Source: Bacillota bacterium
Lineage (GTDB): Bacteria > Bacillota > Bacilli > Paenibacillales > NBRC-103111
Length of the DNA stretch: 64,000 nucleotides
Assembly (NCBI GenBank): GCA_023386955.1
Contig: JAEWIS010000060.1
Span: 1-64,000, forward strand
Reading direction: 5' to 3'
Shown one piece after another: positions 44,055 through 53,013 of this stretch. Position numbers and translations under genes: made by a program. Below the pieces are notes generated by a model. The model had not been told where the DNA came from. It saw only the letters and a list, made by a program, of their open reading frames with translations, and did not search any database. Every line of letters begins with the position of its first letter. The first letter of the stretch is position 1.

Positions 44055-45655
44055 GTCGCCCACTGTCCTTTCGCCAGCTCTTCTTTGAATGCGCGCAGCC
44101 GGGCATATTTCAGGTGGAGCCGGGCGAGATAATCCTCCCAAAGCTCGTTTTTGCCAAGCTGCTTGTAAAGGCTGTTCAATTTTTTAAGGTGGCGGATGGC
44201 CAGCTTGTAGGAATCCCGGTTTTTCTCCGCAACCGCCTTCTCCACCGATTGGTGGAACAAGGGCAGCAGCAACGCCGGGTCATGCGCCTCGACGGTATGC
44301 AGCTCCGCCGTGTACAGACTGGCCGGGGAGATCCCCGTGGCCAGCTGCAGGTCCACCCATTGGCGGAAGCGGCCGGTCTGCATCAGATAGTCGGTGTAAT
44401 AGTAGTAGCTGCGGGGCAAGAGAGAGAGCATCACGCGGATCCACTCCTCATCGGTGGGCTGATGCTTCACCGCTTCCACCCAGAAGGCACAGCCCTGGTT
44501 GAACTCCTCCTGCTTCGCCTTGGAGAGCACTGGCAAGAGCCAGCGCAGCCAGCTGAGCACCCGCTCCCACTCTCCGCCGCCGGAGAGCTTCTCCAGAATG
44601 ACATAGAAATCCGAGAACTGCCGGGTGTGCAGCTCCGAGAGCCGCTTCATAGCCTGGGCATCCTGGCCCCGGATAATATCGAACAGGGACATGGCGAGAT
44701 AAATGCCGTCCTTGGCCCGGGGGATATTCTCCTGTGCGGACAACAGGGAGAGCCGGTGCAGCTCCCGTTCTGCTGCCGCCTCCGGCTCCGCGCCGGCCCC
44801 GTAGAATAGCTGCCACCACAAAAACCGGTACACATCCGTCCAATACACCGGTCCCGACCGGGCATGGAGCAGCCGGGAGGAAACGGCCTCTAGGGTCTCC
44901 TTCCAATGTTTGGGAAACTGGAGGGCGGCCTGGTGGAAGGCCTGGCGCTCCTGCACCAGCTCCTTCAGCTTATCCCAGCTGGAGGCCGCTACCAGCTTGC
45001 AGCCGTTCTCTATATAGTAGGACAAATAAGACGATTGGTTGTCCTGATGGAATTGCTCGATTTTAGCCAGCACATACAAGGACAGGTGCAGCCGGTACAG
45101 AGCGGATAACGGCTCCGGCCATTCCTCCGCCGTCCCGCCCAGGGTGTCCCAAACCGTCTGATGGAACTGCTCCACCGAATGCTGGTTGGACAGGGAATAT
45201 CCATGGAATTTCTGCTCGAAATAGCGGGCCCATTCCTTGGGCGTCAGCTCCGGCAGCAGGGTAGCCGCCGCCGATTCTCCCGCCTTGTCGGCCTTCAGCC
45301 CCGCCTTCGCCCGCCGACGGGCATTGATGGCCTGCTTCAGCTGCATCAACAGAAGCTCCGGCCTGCCGTGGGCGGAATATGCCCAGAAGATCAATCCCGC
45401 CATATGCTGGCAATATCCGTTGAAGGAACAGGTGCATTCGCTTCTCTCGAACTGCTCCAGATCCAGTTTGACCTGGAAAATCTCCTTGCCCCGGACATCC
45501 GCCTGAAGGATATAACCCTGCACCAGATTCACGTTTTGCACCAGGTTCCGGTGGTAATATTCCCAGCCCCGTTCCAGCACGGCCAGCTTCATCCGGCGTT
45601 CGGCTCCGGCAGCCAGAAATTCAATCCGGTTTTTGGGCAGCTTGAGCTTCAGCAT
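44051..45655 (-). CDS. SWIM zinc-finger protein (YwqB-like)
   Basis: A 534-residue protein with a SWIM zinc finger near residues 75-86 (CTCSFNGYCQHMAGL, the CxCxnCxH pattern). The rest is helical with no other recognised domain and may act as a scaffold. SWIM proteins encoded next to SNF2 ATPases probably form a DNA-binding partner. AGGAGGTGC precedes the ATG. Stop and start codons are shared with the SNF2 gene. Confidence 0.9.
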   Translation of the reverse strand: MLKLKLPKNRIEFLAAGAERRMKLAVLERGWEYYHRNLVQNVNLVQGYILQADVRGKEIFQVKLDLEQFERSECTCSFNGYCQHMAGLIFWAYSAHGRPELLLMQLKQAINARRRAKAGLKADKAGESAAATLLPELTPKEWARYFEQKFHGYSLSNQHSVEQFHQTVWDTLGGTAEEWPEPLSALYRLHLSLYVLAKIEQFHQDNQSSYLSYYIENGCKLVAASSWDKLKELVQERQAFHQAALQFPKHWKETLEAVSSRLLHARSGPVYWTDVYRFLWWQLFYGAGAEPEAAAERELHRLSLLSAQENIPRAKDGIYLAMSLFDIIRGQDAQAMKRLSELHTRQFSDFYVILEKLSGGGEWERVLSWLRWLLPVLSKAKQEEFNQGCAFWVEAVKHQPTDEEWIRVMLSLLPRSYYYYTDYLMQTGRFRQWVDLQLATGISPASLYTAELHTVEAHDPALLLPLFHQSVEKAVAEKNRDSYKLAIRHLKKLNSLYKQLGKNELWEDYLARLHLKYARLRAFKEELAKGQWAT

Positions 45656-45783
45656 TCCTGCACCTCCTTTTCCTTGAATGTGGGCATCACCGCATGAATC
45701 GCATCCTACTATTGTAGCATAATTTGCCTCTTCATAACCTCATTTTGGAAAAACTGCATATCACTTTTTTGCGGGGAGGGAGG

Positions 45784-46293
45784 TTAATTCAATGCCGGCT
45801 CCCCCTGATACACCATGCAATAAAAGTCCATATTCCCCTTGGGCGTCGGGCGTTCGTAACGGTCGGTGATGACGAACCCTGCCTTGCGGTATGCCTTCTG
45901 GGCGCGGATATTCCACACCAGCACCTCCAGGTCGATGATATCGTCGGGTCTGCGCCGTTTCGCCTCCTCGGCCAGGAAACGCACGAAGTCCGGGCCGATT
46001 CGCAAGCCGCACAGCTCCGGCCGCATCCCCAGCCCCAGCCGGGTTACACCGGTAATGGGGAAAAGCTGGGCATACCCCACCAAATATCCGTTTTCCGCAT
46101 CCAAAATGGAGATGTACTGGGTCTCGCGTATTTGTGCGTCGCCGAACTCCTCGGCCTCCGCCTCCATCTGAGCCCAGGAGCTCCACTGGTAGATGTCGTA
46201 TGGCGGTTCATAGCTCCAGGTGCAGATGTCCTGACAATGTCTGATATTCATGGGCACCGCCTGAAAGGTGAAGCCCCGCAAGTTCGTACACAT
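45784..46293 (-). CDS. GNAT family N-acetyltransferase
   Basis: A 169-residue acetyltransferase fold. The acetyl-CoA loop is LGMRPELCGLRIGPDFVRFL and the C-terminal motif B is VLVWNIRAQKAYRKAGFVITDRY. The N-terminal SYEPPYDIYQW segment is found in a branch of putative acetyltransferases. The substrate is unknown. The start has GGAGCGGG upstream. It may be co-transcribed with nothing, since the next gene is 128 bases away. Confidence 0.88.
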   Translation of the reverse strand: MCTNLRGFTFQAVPMNIRHCQDICTWSYEPPYDIYQWSSWAQMEAEAEEFGDAQIRETQYISILDAENGYLVGYAQLFPITGVTRLGLGMRPELCGLRIGPDFVRFLAEEAKRRRPDDIIDLEVLVWNIRAQKAYRKAGFVITDRYERPTPKGNMDFYCMVYQGEPALN

Positions 46294-46451
46294 TTTTACC
46301 CGCTCCCGTAATATTGCGTCATCCCTTCATTGTACAACTCCCCATGGGCCCTGTCGATGGGGAGCGCCTGTGTTTTCCCCGGTTTGGCGGCTGCAGTGAT
46401 ATCAGAGGTTTCCACTTGGAGAGGTGGGCAAGCTATCTGACCTGACCCAAA

Positions 46452-46626
46452 TGCAAAAGTGCATTTATTGGGCGGCTTAGCGGCTTAACCGAGGGGCATA
46501 AATGCAAAAGTGCTGCTATTTCCCGCGGATTCCACCTGTTTGGCGGGTTCAAACTAAAATAGATGCACTTTTGCAGGATAGGCACGGAAAAGGGGGCTCC
46601 TCGTTCAAAATAACTGCACTTTTGCA
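46452..46626. repeat. Second mirrored four-unit array (TGCAAAAGTGC)
   Basis: TGCAAAAGTGC occurs at 46452 and 46503, and its inverse GCACTTTTGCA at 46565 and 46616. Both pairs are 51 bases apart and the whole is symmetric about 46539. The middle also pairs (CTATTT with AAATAG, CCCGC with GCGGG). The layout is the same as in the nrdI-nrdE spacer, but the unit sequence is unrelated. Confidence 0.85.
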
Positions 46627-46635
46627 GGATGGTAG

Positions 46636-46795
46636 GCGAATGCCATGCGAATGGGATGCGAATGGGACGCGAAATGCAGGCAAATGGCACGCGAATGGCA
46701 CACGGATAGCATGGGAATGACACGCGCCTGACAAGCGAATGTATGCAGATGGGCACGCCCCTGACACGCGAATGCACGCAGATAGCAGAGCGCGC
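46636..46795. repeat. Degenerate tandem repeat of about 10-12 bases
   Basis: Units resembling GGCACGCGAAT or TGCGAATGGGA recur about 13 times with much variation. Frames that cross it are shadows without start signals. It directly follows the mirrored array. Confidence 0.6.
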
Positions 46796-46855
46796 CGCGT
46801 CCCGCCAGTCTCTTCCGTGCCGGGCTTCGCTCTGTCCCATCCCCCCCGCACAACG

Positions 46856-46887
46856 CAAAAAGAACCGGAGACAAATGTCCCGGTTCC
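46856..46887 (-). terminator. Terminator of the GlsB-like gene
   Basis: On the minus strand GAACCGG pairs with CCGGTTC around GACATTTGTCT, followed by TTTTTGCG. It is about 40 bases after the stop codon. Confidence 0.85.
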
Positions 46888-46925
46888 CAATTTGATTGCG
46901 GACGCTTCGCTGTCCGCTGCCTGCA

Positions 46926-47183
46926 TCAGCTGTGTCTGCGGCTGGTATTGCGCAGAATGAGGCTGGTCAGGAAGACCACCACCACTGCGCCAATCAGAGC
47001 CGGTACGAAGTAGAAGCCACCGATTACCGGACCGAATTCTCCCATAATCAGGCTACCTAACCAGGCTCCGATGAAACCTGCAATAATATTGCCGATGACG
47101 CCTCCGGGAATGTCACGACCCAGAATAACACCGGCCAGCCAGCCGATAACACCACCGATAATCAAGGACCAAATGAAACCCAT
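46926..47183 (-). CDS. GlsB/YeaQ/YmgE family membrane protein
   Basis: An 85-residue, very hydrophobic, Gly-rich protein with three predicted helices: LIIGGVIGWLAGVILG, GGVIGNIIAGFIGAWLGSLIMG and VPALIGAVVVVFLTSLIL. The GWLAG and IGNIIxGxIGAxLG motifs define the transglycosylase-associated/GlsB family, small general-stress membrane proteins of unknown mechanism. GAGAGGAGA precedes the ATG. No neighbour suggests a specific role. Confidence 0.93.
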   Translation of the reverse strand: MGFIWSLIIGGVIGWLAGVILGRDIPGGVIGNIIAGFIGAWLGSLIMGEFGPVIGGFYFVPALIGAVVVVFLTSLILRNTSRRHS

Positions 47184-47426
47184 TTTACATTCTCCTCTCC
47201 AACATTCTATTGTGGTAGATTGGTTGGTCTTTCTCTTTACACTCTTTCTTTAAACCGTTTGTTGGAGATATAAACTTTAAAAATTCTGACAAATTTTCTG
47301 GCAGGAAAATAGGGCGGCTCTGTCATATAAACGGCGGCTGGTTCTTCTTGCAGAGGACTGCGGCGGTTAGAGGCGGATTTTGGTATAATGACAATACATT
47401 GACGCGTCAAGCGGGGAGTGGAGTTT

Positions 47427-48281
47427 ATGGCCAATCAACACCGGTATATTGTAAGCAGGGAGCAAGTGATGGAGAAGCTGGAGGGGAAGGAGCCCGTGGT
47501 GCTGGCGGACTGCCGGTTCCAGCTGGGGCAATCCCGTTCCGGACAGGAGGCTTATGCGGCGGGACATCTGCCGGGAGCTGTTTATTTTGACCTGGAGGAG
47601 GAGCTCTCCGGTCCGGTGGGAGAGCATGGCGGGCGGCATCCGATGCCTGACCTGGGTGTGCTGGTGCTGAAGCTGGGGGAGCGGGGCATTGACCGGGAGA
47701 CGACGGTGATTGCCTATGACGACCAAGGAGGAGCGATGGCGGCGCGGTTCTGGTGGCTGCTGCGGTTTCTTGGCCATGAGAAGGTGTATCTCCTGGATGG
47801 CGGCTACAGCGGCTGGGTGCAGGCGGGTCTTCCGGTTTCGTCAGAGCCTGCCGCAGCTGCGGAGCCCAAGGTGTTCGGGGCCCGGGTGCAGAACCGCATG
47901 CTGGTGGTGATGGAGGATGTGCGGGAGAGGCTGGAGTGGCCGGGTACGGTGCTTATCGACTCCAGGGAACCGAAGCGTTACCGGGGTGAAGAAGAAGCTA
48001 TTGATAAGAAAGCCGGGCATATTCCGGGAGCGCAAAACCGGTTCTGGAAGGATAACCTGGGAACGGACGGCCTGTGGTTGTCTCCCGAGGAGTTGAAGGA
48101 CCGGTTCGACGGCATCTATCCGGACCAGGAGATTATCGTGTACTGCGGCTCCGGCGTCACCGCCTGCCCTAATCTGCTGGCCTTGGCCGAGGCCGGGCGG
48201 GAGGATGCGAAACTGTATCTGGGCAGCTGGAGCGATTGGATCTCCCATGAGGAGAACCCTGTGGCGACAGGGGACGAATAA
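47427..48281 (+). CDS. Two-domain rhodanese sulfurtransferase
   Basis: A 284-residue protein with two rhodanese domains. The N-terminal inactive domain has VVLADCRFQLGQ and GHLPGAVYFDLEEELSG. The C-terminal active domain has LIDSREPKRYRGE, AGHIPGAQNRFW and the active-site loop VYCGSGVTAC with the catalytic Cys near residue 239. The CGSGVT loop resembles mercaptopyruvate sulfurtransferase more than thiosulfate sulfurtransferase (CRxGxR), so transfer of sulfur from 3-mercaptopyruvate is likely. The ATG at 47427 follows GGGGAG by eight bases; a GTG three codons earlier lies within the site. Confidence 0.92.
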   Translation: MANQHRYIVSREQVMEKLEGKEPVVLADCRFQLGQSRSGQEAYAAGHLPGAVYFDLEEELSGPVGEHGGRHPMPDLGVLVLKLGERGIDRETTVIAYDDQGGAMAARFWWLLRFLGHEKVYLLDGGYSGWVQAGLPVSSEPAAAAEPKVFGARVQNRMLVVMEDVRERLEWPGTVLIDSREPKRYRGEEEAIDKKAGHIPGAQNRFWKDNLGTDGLWLSPEELKDRFDGIYPDQEIIVYCGSGVTACPNLLALAEAGREDAKLYLGSWSDWISHEENPVATGDE

Positions 48282-48313
48282 ACACCGCGAAGTTTTGCGA
48301 GACGCGGGTTGGA

Positions 48314-48359
48314 GGGCTATGACAGGTTGCCGGGAGGCAGGCTGTTGCAGCCCTTTTTG
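48314..48359 (+). terminator. Terminator after the sulfurtransferase gene
   Basis: GGGCT (48314) pairs with AGCCC (48349), with inner GACAG/CTGT pairing, and the 3' arm is followed by TTTTTGG. Confidence 0.65.
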
Positions 48360-48473
48360 GGCTTCGTCAACAACAAGAGGCAGTCAACCGGAGCAAGGTA
48401 CGCCCAAGTGACTGCCACGAGCTTTGGTAATGGTCGGTTAGGGGTAAATGTTTACACATAAACTTACTTGCGC

Positions 48474-49196
48474 TTACACCAGATTGTTGTTCCGTGCGAA
48501 CGCATACATTCCTATTCCCGCGGCAATGGAAAGGTTGAACGAGTCCAGATCGGCAGACAACGGAATTTTAACGCTTTGACCAATATGGGCAAACGCTTCG
48601 CATAGTCCGCTTGCCTCGTTTCCGAAAATCAGTGTAAAGAGTGGACACGGAGGTGCGTCCTCTGGCGCAATCGAGCCAGTAAGCATGAACGGAAACAAGG
48701 TGTGGAGCGGATATTGCGTCTGGTACTCGTCAAAGCTCGAATAAACGCATTGACGTATGTGAAACAACGCGCCCATACTGGCACGAACGGTTTTTGGATT
48801 CCACACATCAGCCGCCGGTTCAATCACGGCAAGATTTCTAAGGTTCAGTCCTGCCATTGTGCGGATGATGGTACCGAGGTTTCCCATATCAGACGGATTT
48901 ACCAGCACAATATGCGGCTCATCTACCGCAAGCGCGTCCGCGTATTTACGAAATACACCGAGTACATAGCAGTTTTCCTTTTGGTTTACAATGCTAAATG
49001 CCTTGTCAGACTGCACGAGAGGTACGTTTAGCGCATTGCACAGCTCGCTAAGGCCATCGTCGTCGCGGTAATCCGAGTGGATGTATACGCACTTGGCGTC
49101 GCTCGTCCGTTTTTTCAATAACTCAAACGTCGCATAAGCGCCGGACGTGTAGGAAAGCTCGAATTCCTTTTTATATGCTTTTAATTTGTTTGTCAT
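48474..49196 (-). CDS. TrmH/SpoU-family RNA 2'-O-methyltransferase
   Basis: A 240-residue SPOUT methyltransferase that likely methylates a ribose in tRNA or rRNA using SAM. The three knot motifs are NPSDMGNLGTIIRTMAGL (motif 1), LIFGNEASGL (motif 2) and IPLSADLDSFNLSIAAGIG (motif 3). The N-terminal 100 residues form a substrate-binding part. Third codon positions look richer in A and T than the surrounding genes, which hints at later acquisition. AAGGAGCGGG precedes the ATG. Confidence 0.9.
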   Translation of the reverse strand: MTNKLKAYKKEFELSYTSGAYATFELLKKRTSDAKCVYIHSDYRDDDGLSELCNALNVPLVQSDKAFSIVNQKENCYVLGVFRKYADALAVDEPHIVLVNPSDMGNLGTIIRTMAGLNLRNLAVIEPAADVWNPKTVRASMGALFHIRQCVYSSFDEYQTQYPLHTLFPFMLTGSIAPEDAPPCPLFTLIFGNEASGLCEAFAHIGQSVKIPLSADLDSFNLSIAAGIGMYAFARNNNLV

Positions 49197-49580
49197 ATTA
49201 CCCGCTCCTTAAAATTGATCTTTAAGGATGCAAGGCCGACAAACAATTACGGCGAAATTATCTTATGCTCCATGCAAGTTTCGCCGTCTGTTTGACAGAC
49301 CTTGCATGGAGCGCGGCAAGTACATAACCGAATGTAATGGCCATGTTTCACCTCCAAGTCTCGATCAGGCTCTGTATGCCGACCAATCCGACTTAGCCTG
49401 ATACATAATCTTCGTTTGATGCAAATTTATTGTTCAATAAATTTCCAATTATATCAAGGGATAGTTTGGGTTAAATGAATCAAGCAGAATAATCTTGCAA
49501 CTACCGTCAATAGCCGGCCGTAAGCCGGTTGAAACCCCGCCCCTCCTTGTGCCGTAGATAAACCAGGGATTGTTCTTGTG
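49197..49580. other. Intergenic region with a nested 11-bp hairpin
   Basis: About 400 bases without a gene. CTCCATGCAAG (49268-49278) pairs exactly with CTTGCATGGAG (49301-49311), and the loop holds GTCTG-TTTGA-CAGAC. The long perfect stem without a U-tract is unlike a terminator and may be a small mobile or regulatory element. Confidence 0.55.
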
Positions 49581-49600
49581 ACCATACGGAGGTGTTGCAA

Positions 49601-50311
49601 TTGCGTTTGATCATAGAGGATATCGTGAAACGGTTTGAGGATAAGCAGGTGCTCCGGGAAGCGGGGTTCAGCTTTGAGCAAGGAAAGATTTATGGTCTGC
49701 TTGGCCGCAATGGAGCGGGCAAAACGACGCTGTTCAATTGCTTAAGCAAAGAGATGGCCACGGATGGCGGACAGGTGCTTCTGGAGGAGAACGGAAACAG
49801 GCGGGAGCTGCGTGAGCAGGATGTGGGGTATGTGTATTCCCTTCCGATTCTTCCGGAATTTCTGACGGGGTATGAATTTGTCAAATTCTTTATGGATATT
49901 AACCGGGATAAGCTGAAGACGGAGCAGGGGATTGACCATTATTTTGATATGATGAGCATGACCACCGAGGACCGGCACCGGCTGATCAAAAACTACTCCC
50001 ACGGGATGAACAATAAGCTGCAGATGCTGCTGTTCCTGTTGACGAAGCCGCCGGTTATTCTGCTGGATGAGCCGCTTACTTCCTTCGATGTGATTGTCGC
50101 TTTGGAGATGAAGAATATGCTGCGAGAGATGAAGCGGGATCACATACTGATCTTCTCTACGCATATCCTCCAATTGGCCTCGGATCTGTGCGATGAACTG
50201 GTCTTATTGAACAACGGGAAATTGTCCGGTGTGCCCTCTGAGCTGTTGAAGAGCCCCGAGTTTGAGCAATCCGTTATTCAACTGCTGAAGGACGACGAAG
50301 CTCATGTTTAG
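49601..50311 (+). CDS. ABC transporter ATP-binding protein
   Basis: A 236-residue ATPase of an export-type ABC system. Walker A is GRNGAGKTT; a divergent signature YSHGMNNKLQ takes the place of LSGGQ. Walker B is VILLDEPLTSFD and the switch His is in FSTHIL. The start is TTG at 49601, seven bases after GGAGGT; the GTG at 49592 overlaps that site. The gene overlaps the following membrane-protein gene by eight bases, so the two form one transporter. The cargo is unknown. Confidence 0.88.
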   Translation: MRLIIEDIVKRFEDKQVLREAGFSFEQGKIYGLLGRNGAGKTTLFNCLSKEMATDGGQVLLEENGNRRELREQDVGYVYSLPILPEFLTGYEFVKFFMDINRDKLKTEQGIDHYFDMMSMTTEDRHRLIKNYSHGMNNKLQMLLFLLTKPPVILLDEPLTSFDVIVALEMKNMLREMKRDHILIFSTHILQLASDLCDELVLLNNGKLSGVPSELLKSPEFEQSVIQLLKDDEAHV

Positions 50312-51911
50312 AACGATTAACACGCTGTTGTCTATCCGCACATCCACTACGGTTAATATGCTTATGTATTATATTCAGAAGCTGCCCCTGATCGGCAAGC
50401 TGATCAAAGAAACCGCCTACGCAAATCTGAAGCTCAAAAAAATCGTTTCCGTCATCGCGTTTCTGCTTACCCTGTTGTGGGGATTCATGACCAGGCTGGC
50501 TTATGTCGGGATGCTTGTCTTTTTGCCTGTTGTGAGTTTAGGGGCGGAGTTGACAGAGGAACAAACCCTGAGGCAGTTTGTTCATATTTTGGCTATGATC
50601 AACTTAGTGGTAGCTTGCGTTAGCAGTGTAACGGTCCTTGAACCGAAGCGGGAAAAATATGTAGCTGTGAAGCTCATGAGATTGTCTCCGACGAGATACA
50701 TGAAGGCTTCGCTGGGATACCGTTATGTGACCTTTCTCATCTATCTGGTGCCTGCCTTGCTTTTGTTTGGGACACGTATGGGAGCCACGGTTACACAGGC
50801 AGTTCTGCTTGCAGCCTTGATCACCCTGTGGCGGATTGTGGCGGAGTACGCTCACCTTAAGCTCTTTGAGAAAACCGGCATGGTGCTGATCAAGCATACC
50901 GCCATCGTTTGGAGCGTCATTGCGCTTGGTTATGCTGCTGCGTATGTACCGCTGCTGTTCAACTGGGCACCGCCAACGGAAACGGTTCTGCTGAGTTGGC
51001 CAGCCGGCCTGCTTATTGCGGCGGGTGGCCTGTGGGCGGCGGTGAAGCTGGCCCGTTATTCCCGTTACAGAGAAGCGGTTGATGCCGCAACCAAAAGGGA
51101 TGACCCGCTGCTGAATTTGGGCAAAATGATGTCGGACGCGGAGAAAAAGAGCGTTAGGGTCAAGGACAGCGATTATAAGGTAGAGCAGGAGCAGCAGAAC
51201 AAGCTGGAGTCGAAGAAGGGTTATGCCTATCTGAACGCGCTTTTCTTCGTCAGGCATCGCAGTCTGATCAGAGGCCCGGTGAACAAACGGTTAGCCGTCA
51301 TCGGTGCTGTGGGAGTGGCAGGCGTGATCCTCGTGCTTCTGTTTCGGGAACAAGTGGAGCGCCTTGGATGGGGAGTGAAAGGGATCTTCCCTATCTTGGC
51401 TTTGGTTATGTATTTCATGGCCGTAGGCGAGAAGATATGCAGGACGATGTTCTACAATTGCGATCTCAGTCTGCTGCGGTACAGCTATTACCGAAACGCG
51501 GCGTATGAACATTTTCGTATCCGGTTTGTAAAACTGTTGGGAATGAATCTGGCGATTGCGGCTGCTCTTGGGGCGTCACTGACCGCTATAGCGGCTTCAG
51601 CCGGAGGGGAGTGGCTCGGCAGCGATTTGCTCCTGCTATGGGTATGCATTGTTTCCCTGTCTGTCTTTTTTACGGTCCATCATTTATGTATGTATTACAT
51701 TTTTCAACCGTATTCTACGGAGCTGAATGTAAAAAATCCTCTGTATTACTTAGTAAACATGGCCGTCTCGTCCGCATGCGGAGTCAGCCTTGTTTTGCGG
51801 GTGCCAAGCTCGCGCCTGACAGCGGTAATTTTCACTGTAACAGTGATTTACCTGTTACTCACGTTTGTTTTGGTACGCCGATACGGGCATCGCACGTTTC
51901 GCGTGAAATAG
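50304..51911 (+). CDS. ABC transporter membrane subunit (ABC-2-like)
   Basis: A 535-residue polytopic membrane protein with about ten hydrophobic helices, for example VSVIAFLLTLLWGFM, LIYLVPALLLFG, LAVIGAVGVAGVILVLLF and LNLAIAAALGASLTAIAAS. It has an internal charged segment (KKSVRVKDSDYKVEQEQ) near residues 270-290. No catalytic motifs are present. Overlap with the ATPase gene shows it is the permease of that system. The family is not recognised more precisely. Confidence 0.82.
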   Translation: MFRTINTLLSIRTSTTVNMLMYYIQKLPLIGKLIKETAYANLKLKKIVSVIAFLLTLLWGFMTRLAYVGMLVFLPVVSLGAELTEEQTLRQFVHILAMINLVVACVSSVTVLEPKREKYVAVKLMRLSPTRYMKASLGYRYVTFLIYLVPALLLFGTRMGATVTQAVLLAALITLWRIVAEYAHLKLFEKTGMVLIKHTAIVWSVIALGYAAAYVPLLFNWAPPTETVLLSWPAGLLIAAGGLWAAVKLARYSRYREAVDAATKRDDPLLNLGKMMSDAEKKSVRVKDSDYKVEQEQQNKLESKKGYAYLNALFFVRHRSLIRGPVNKRLAVIGAVGVAGVILVLLFREQVERLGWGVKGIFPILALVMYFMAVGEKICRTMFYNCDLSLLRYSYYRNAAYEHFRIRFVKLLGMNLAIAAALGASLTAIAASAGGEWLGSDLLLLWVCIVSLSVFFTVHHLCMYYIFQPYSTELNVKNPLYYLVNMAVSSACGVSLVLRVPSSRLTAVIFTVTVIYLLLTFVLVRRYGHRTFRVK

Positions 51912-51920
51912 ACAGCAGCT

Positions 51921-51947
51921 AAACCCGCCTTAAAGATAGGCGGGTAA
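51921..51947. terminator. Hairpin between the ABC permease gene and the TPR pseudogene
   Basis: ACCCGCCT pairs with AGGCGGGT around TAAAGAT. There is no clear U-tract on either side, so it is a weak terminator candidate between convergent genes. Confidence 0.5.
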
Positions 51948-51955
51948 CAGCTCAT

Positions 51956-52500
51956 TTATGCTTTTCTAATCTCTGCCTCAAGCTTTGCCAGCTCCTCTTT
52001 CGGCCAGACGTCGTCGAAGTCATGCCGGTTTAGAAACAGGATGATTTTCTTCCACTCCTCCGCAGCCTCCTGAAGCCTGCCCTCTCGCTTTAACAGGAAA
52101 GCCCGACTGAACCGGCCGTCTATGATATTGGGGTCCATTTCATTGGACAGCTGCCACGCTTCAAGAGCTTCCTCCACCTTGCCTTGGCGGGATAATACCT
52201 CACCGGAATAATAATGCAGCACAGCCTCGTTAGGGAAGAGCTTAAGCGCGGTTTCTGCGGTTAAATGGGCCTCCTTGGTTTGGTCCGCTTTTAGATAACA
52301 ATTAATCAGGTATGAGTAGCCTTTGGGGTCAGCAGGGTCAGCTTGGAGCCTTTTCTTGTAAAATTCAATAGACTTACGATTCTCCAATAAACCTGCCCTT
52401 ACGTGGATCAAGTTGCCATGAAGCAGCCCTTCGAGCTAGTGATAGGTTGGCAGCTGCGGACTTTGCAGTGCCTTCTCTAATTGTTCAGCGGATGTTCTCG
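51956..52500 (-). pseudogene. TPR protein gene interrupted by an in-frame TAG
   Basis: The intact 3' part encodes about 152 residues of TPR-like helices (AETALKLFPNEAVLHYYSGEVLSRQGKVEEALEAWQ, then GRLQEAAEEWKK). Reading upstream in the same frame gives LEKALQSPQLPTYH, a TAG at 52436-52438, then LEGLLHGNLIHVRAGLLEN. The junction reads naturally if TAG replaced CAG (Gln). No ATG, GTG or TTG exists in frame upstream before a TAA near 52590, so the true 5' end is also lost. A TTG at 52411 could still start a shortened product but has no good ribosome site. Confidence 0.65.
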
Positions 52501-52615
52501 GCGCAGCTGGTCGTCTAGGTCTGGCGGGTGGAAATGTTGGTGCAGTTAACAGAAAGATGCAAAAATCTGCAAACAGGCCGTATAATTAGGGCAATCAAAC
52601 AGGAGGGACACGAAC

Positions 52616-52900
52616 ATGCTTCAAAAACTGCAAGTCACCATAAACGACGAATTCCCTATTGTTGCCGAAGAAATCCTTAGTGTTACATATGAGAGACAAA
52701 CTGTTGAAGCAGGCGATGAGGTCATTTCCCGCTTTGCGTACTTTACAGTCAATATGCTGAATGGCGAGTACGTGGAAATTCATGAAGGCCAGATGAGTTT
52801 CCATAAATTGAGCGAATTATTCGCCGAACAACTGCTTGAACTTCACACTCGGGATAACTGCTCGGTAGAACTTTACAGCAGCCAGTCCGCTTTGGGGTAG
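52616..52900 (+). CDS. Hypothetical 94-residue protein
   Basis: I do not recognise a family. The protein has no signal peptide or membrane segment and is rich in Glu. It probably has a mixed alpha/beta fold: QVTINDEFPIVAEEI, RFAYFTVNMLNGEYVEIHEG, then a helix FHKLSELFAEQLLELH. An AACAGGAGGGA site nine bases before the ATG supports translation. It lies in a cluster of decayed genes and is followed 13 bases later by a GNAT fragment. Confidence 0.6.
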   Translation: MLQKLQVTINDEFPIVAEEILSVTYERQTVEAGDEVISRFAYFTVNMLNGEYVEIHEGQMSFHKLSELFAEQLLELHTRDNCSVELYSSQSALG

Positions 52901-52913
52901 GAGCAGGCATAAC

Positions 52914-52998
52914 ATGGATTATATAATCAGAAAGGTAAAACCAAATGAACTCGAAGAGGCGCTTTGTCTCGTATGGGAGGTGTTCCAGGAGTTTGGGT
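52914..52998 (+). pseudogene. N-terminal fragment of a GNAT acetyltransferase gene
   Basis: The first 28 codons (MDYIIRKVKPNELEEALCLV..., ending WEVFQEF) match the start of a common group of Firmicutes GNAT proteins. After about 52998 the frame loses all resemblance and runs antisense into the tetR-family gene, whose stop is at 53014. A deletion appears to have removed the remaining acetyltransferase sequence. Confidence 0.65.
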
Positions 52999-53013
52999 GC
53001 TCCATAAACTGTT

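Noticed and set aside
46452..46626. CRISPR array
   Set aside because: Units are only 11 bases and half are inverted about a centre; no cas genes are present.
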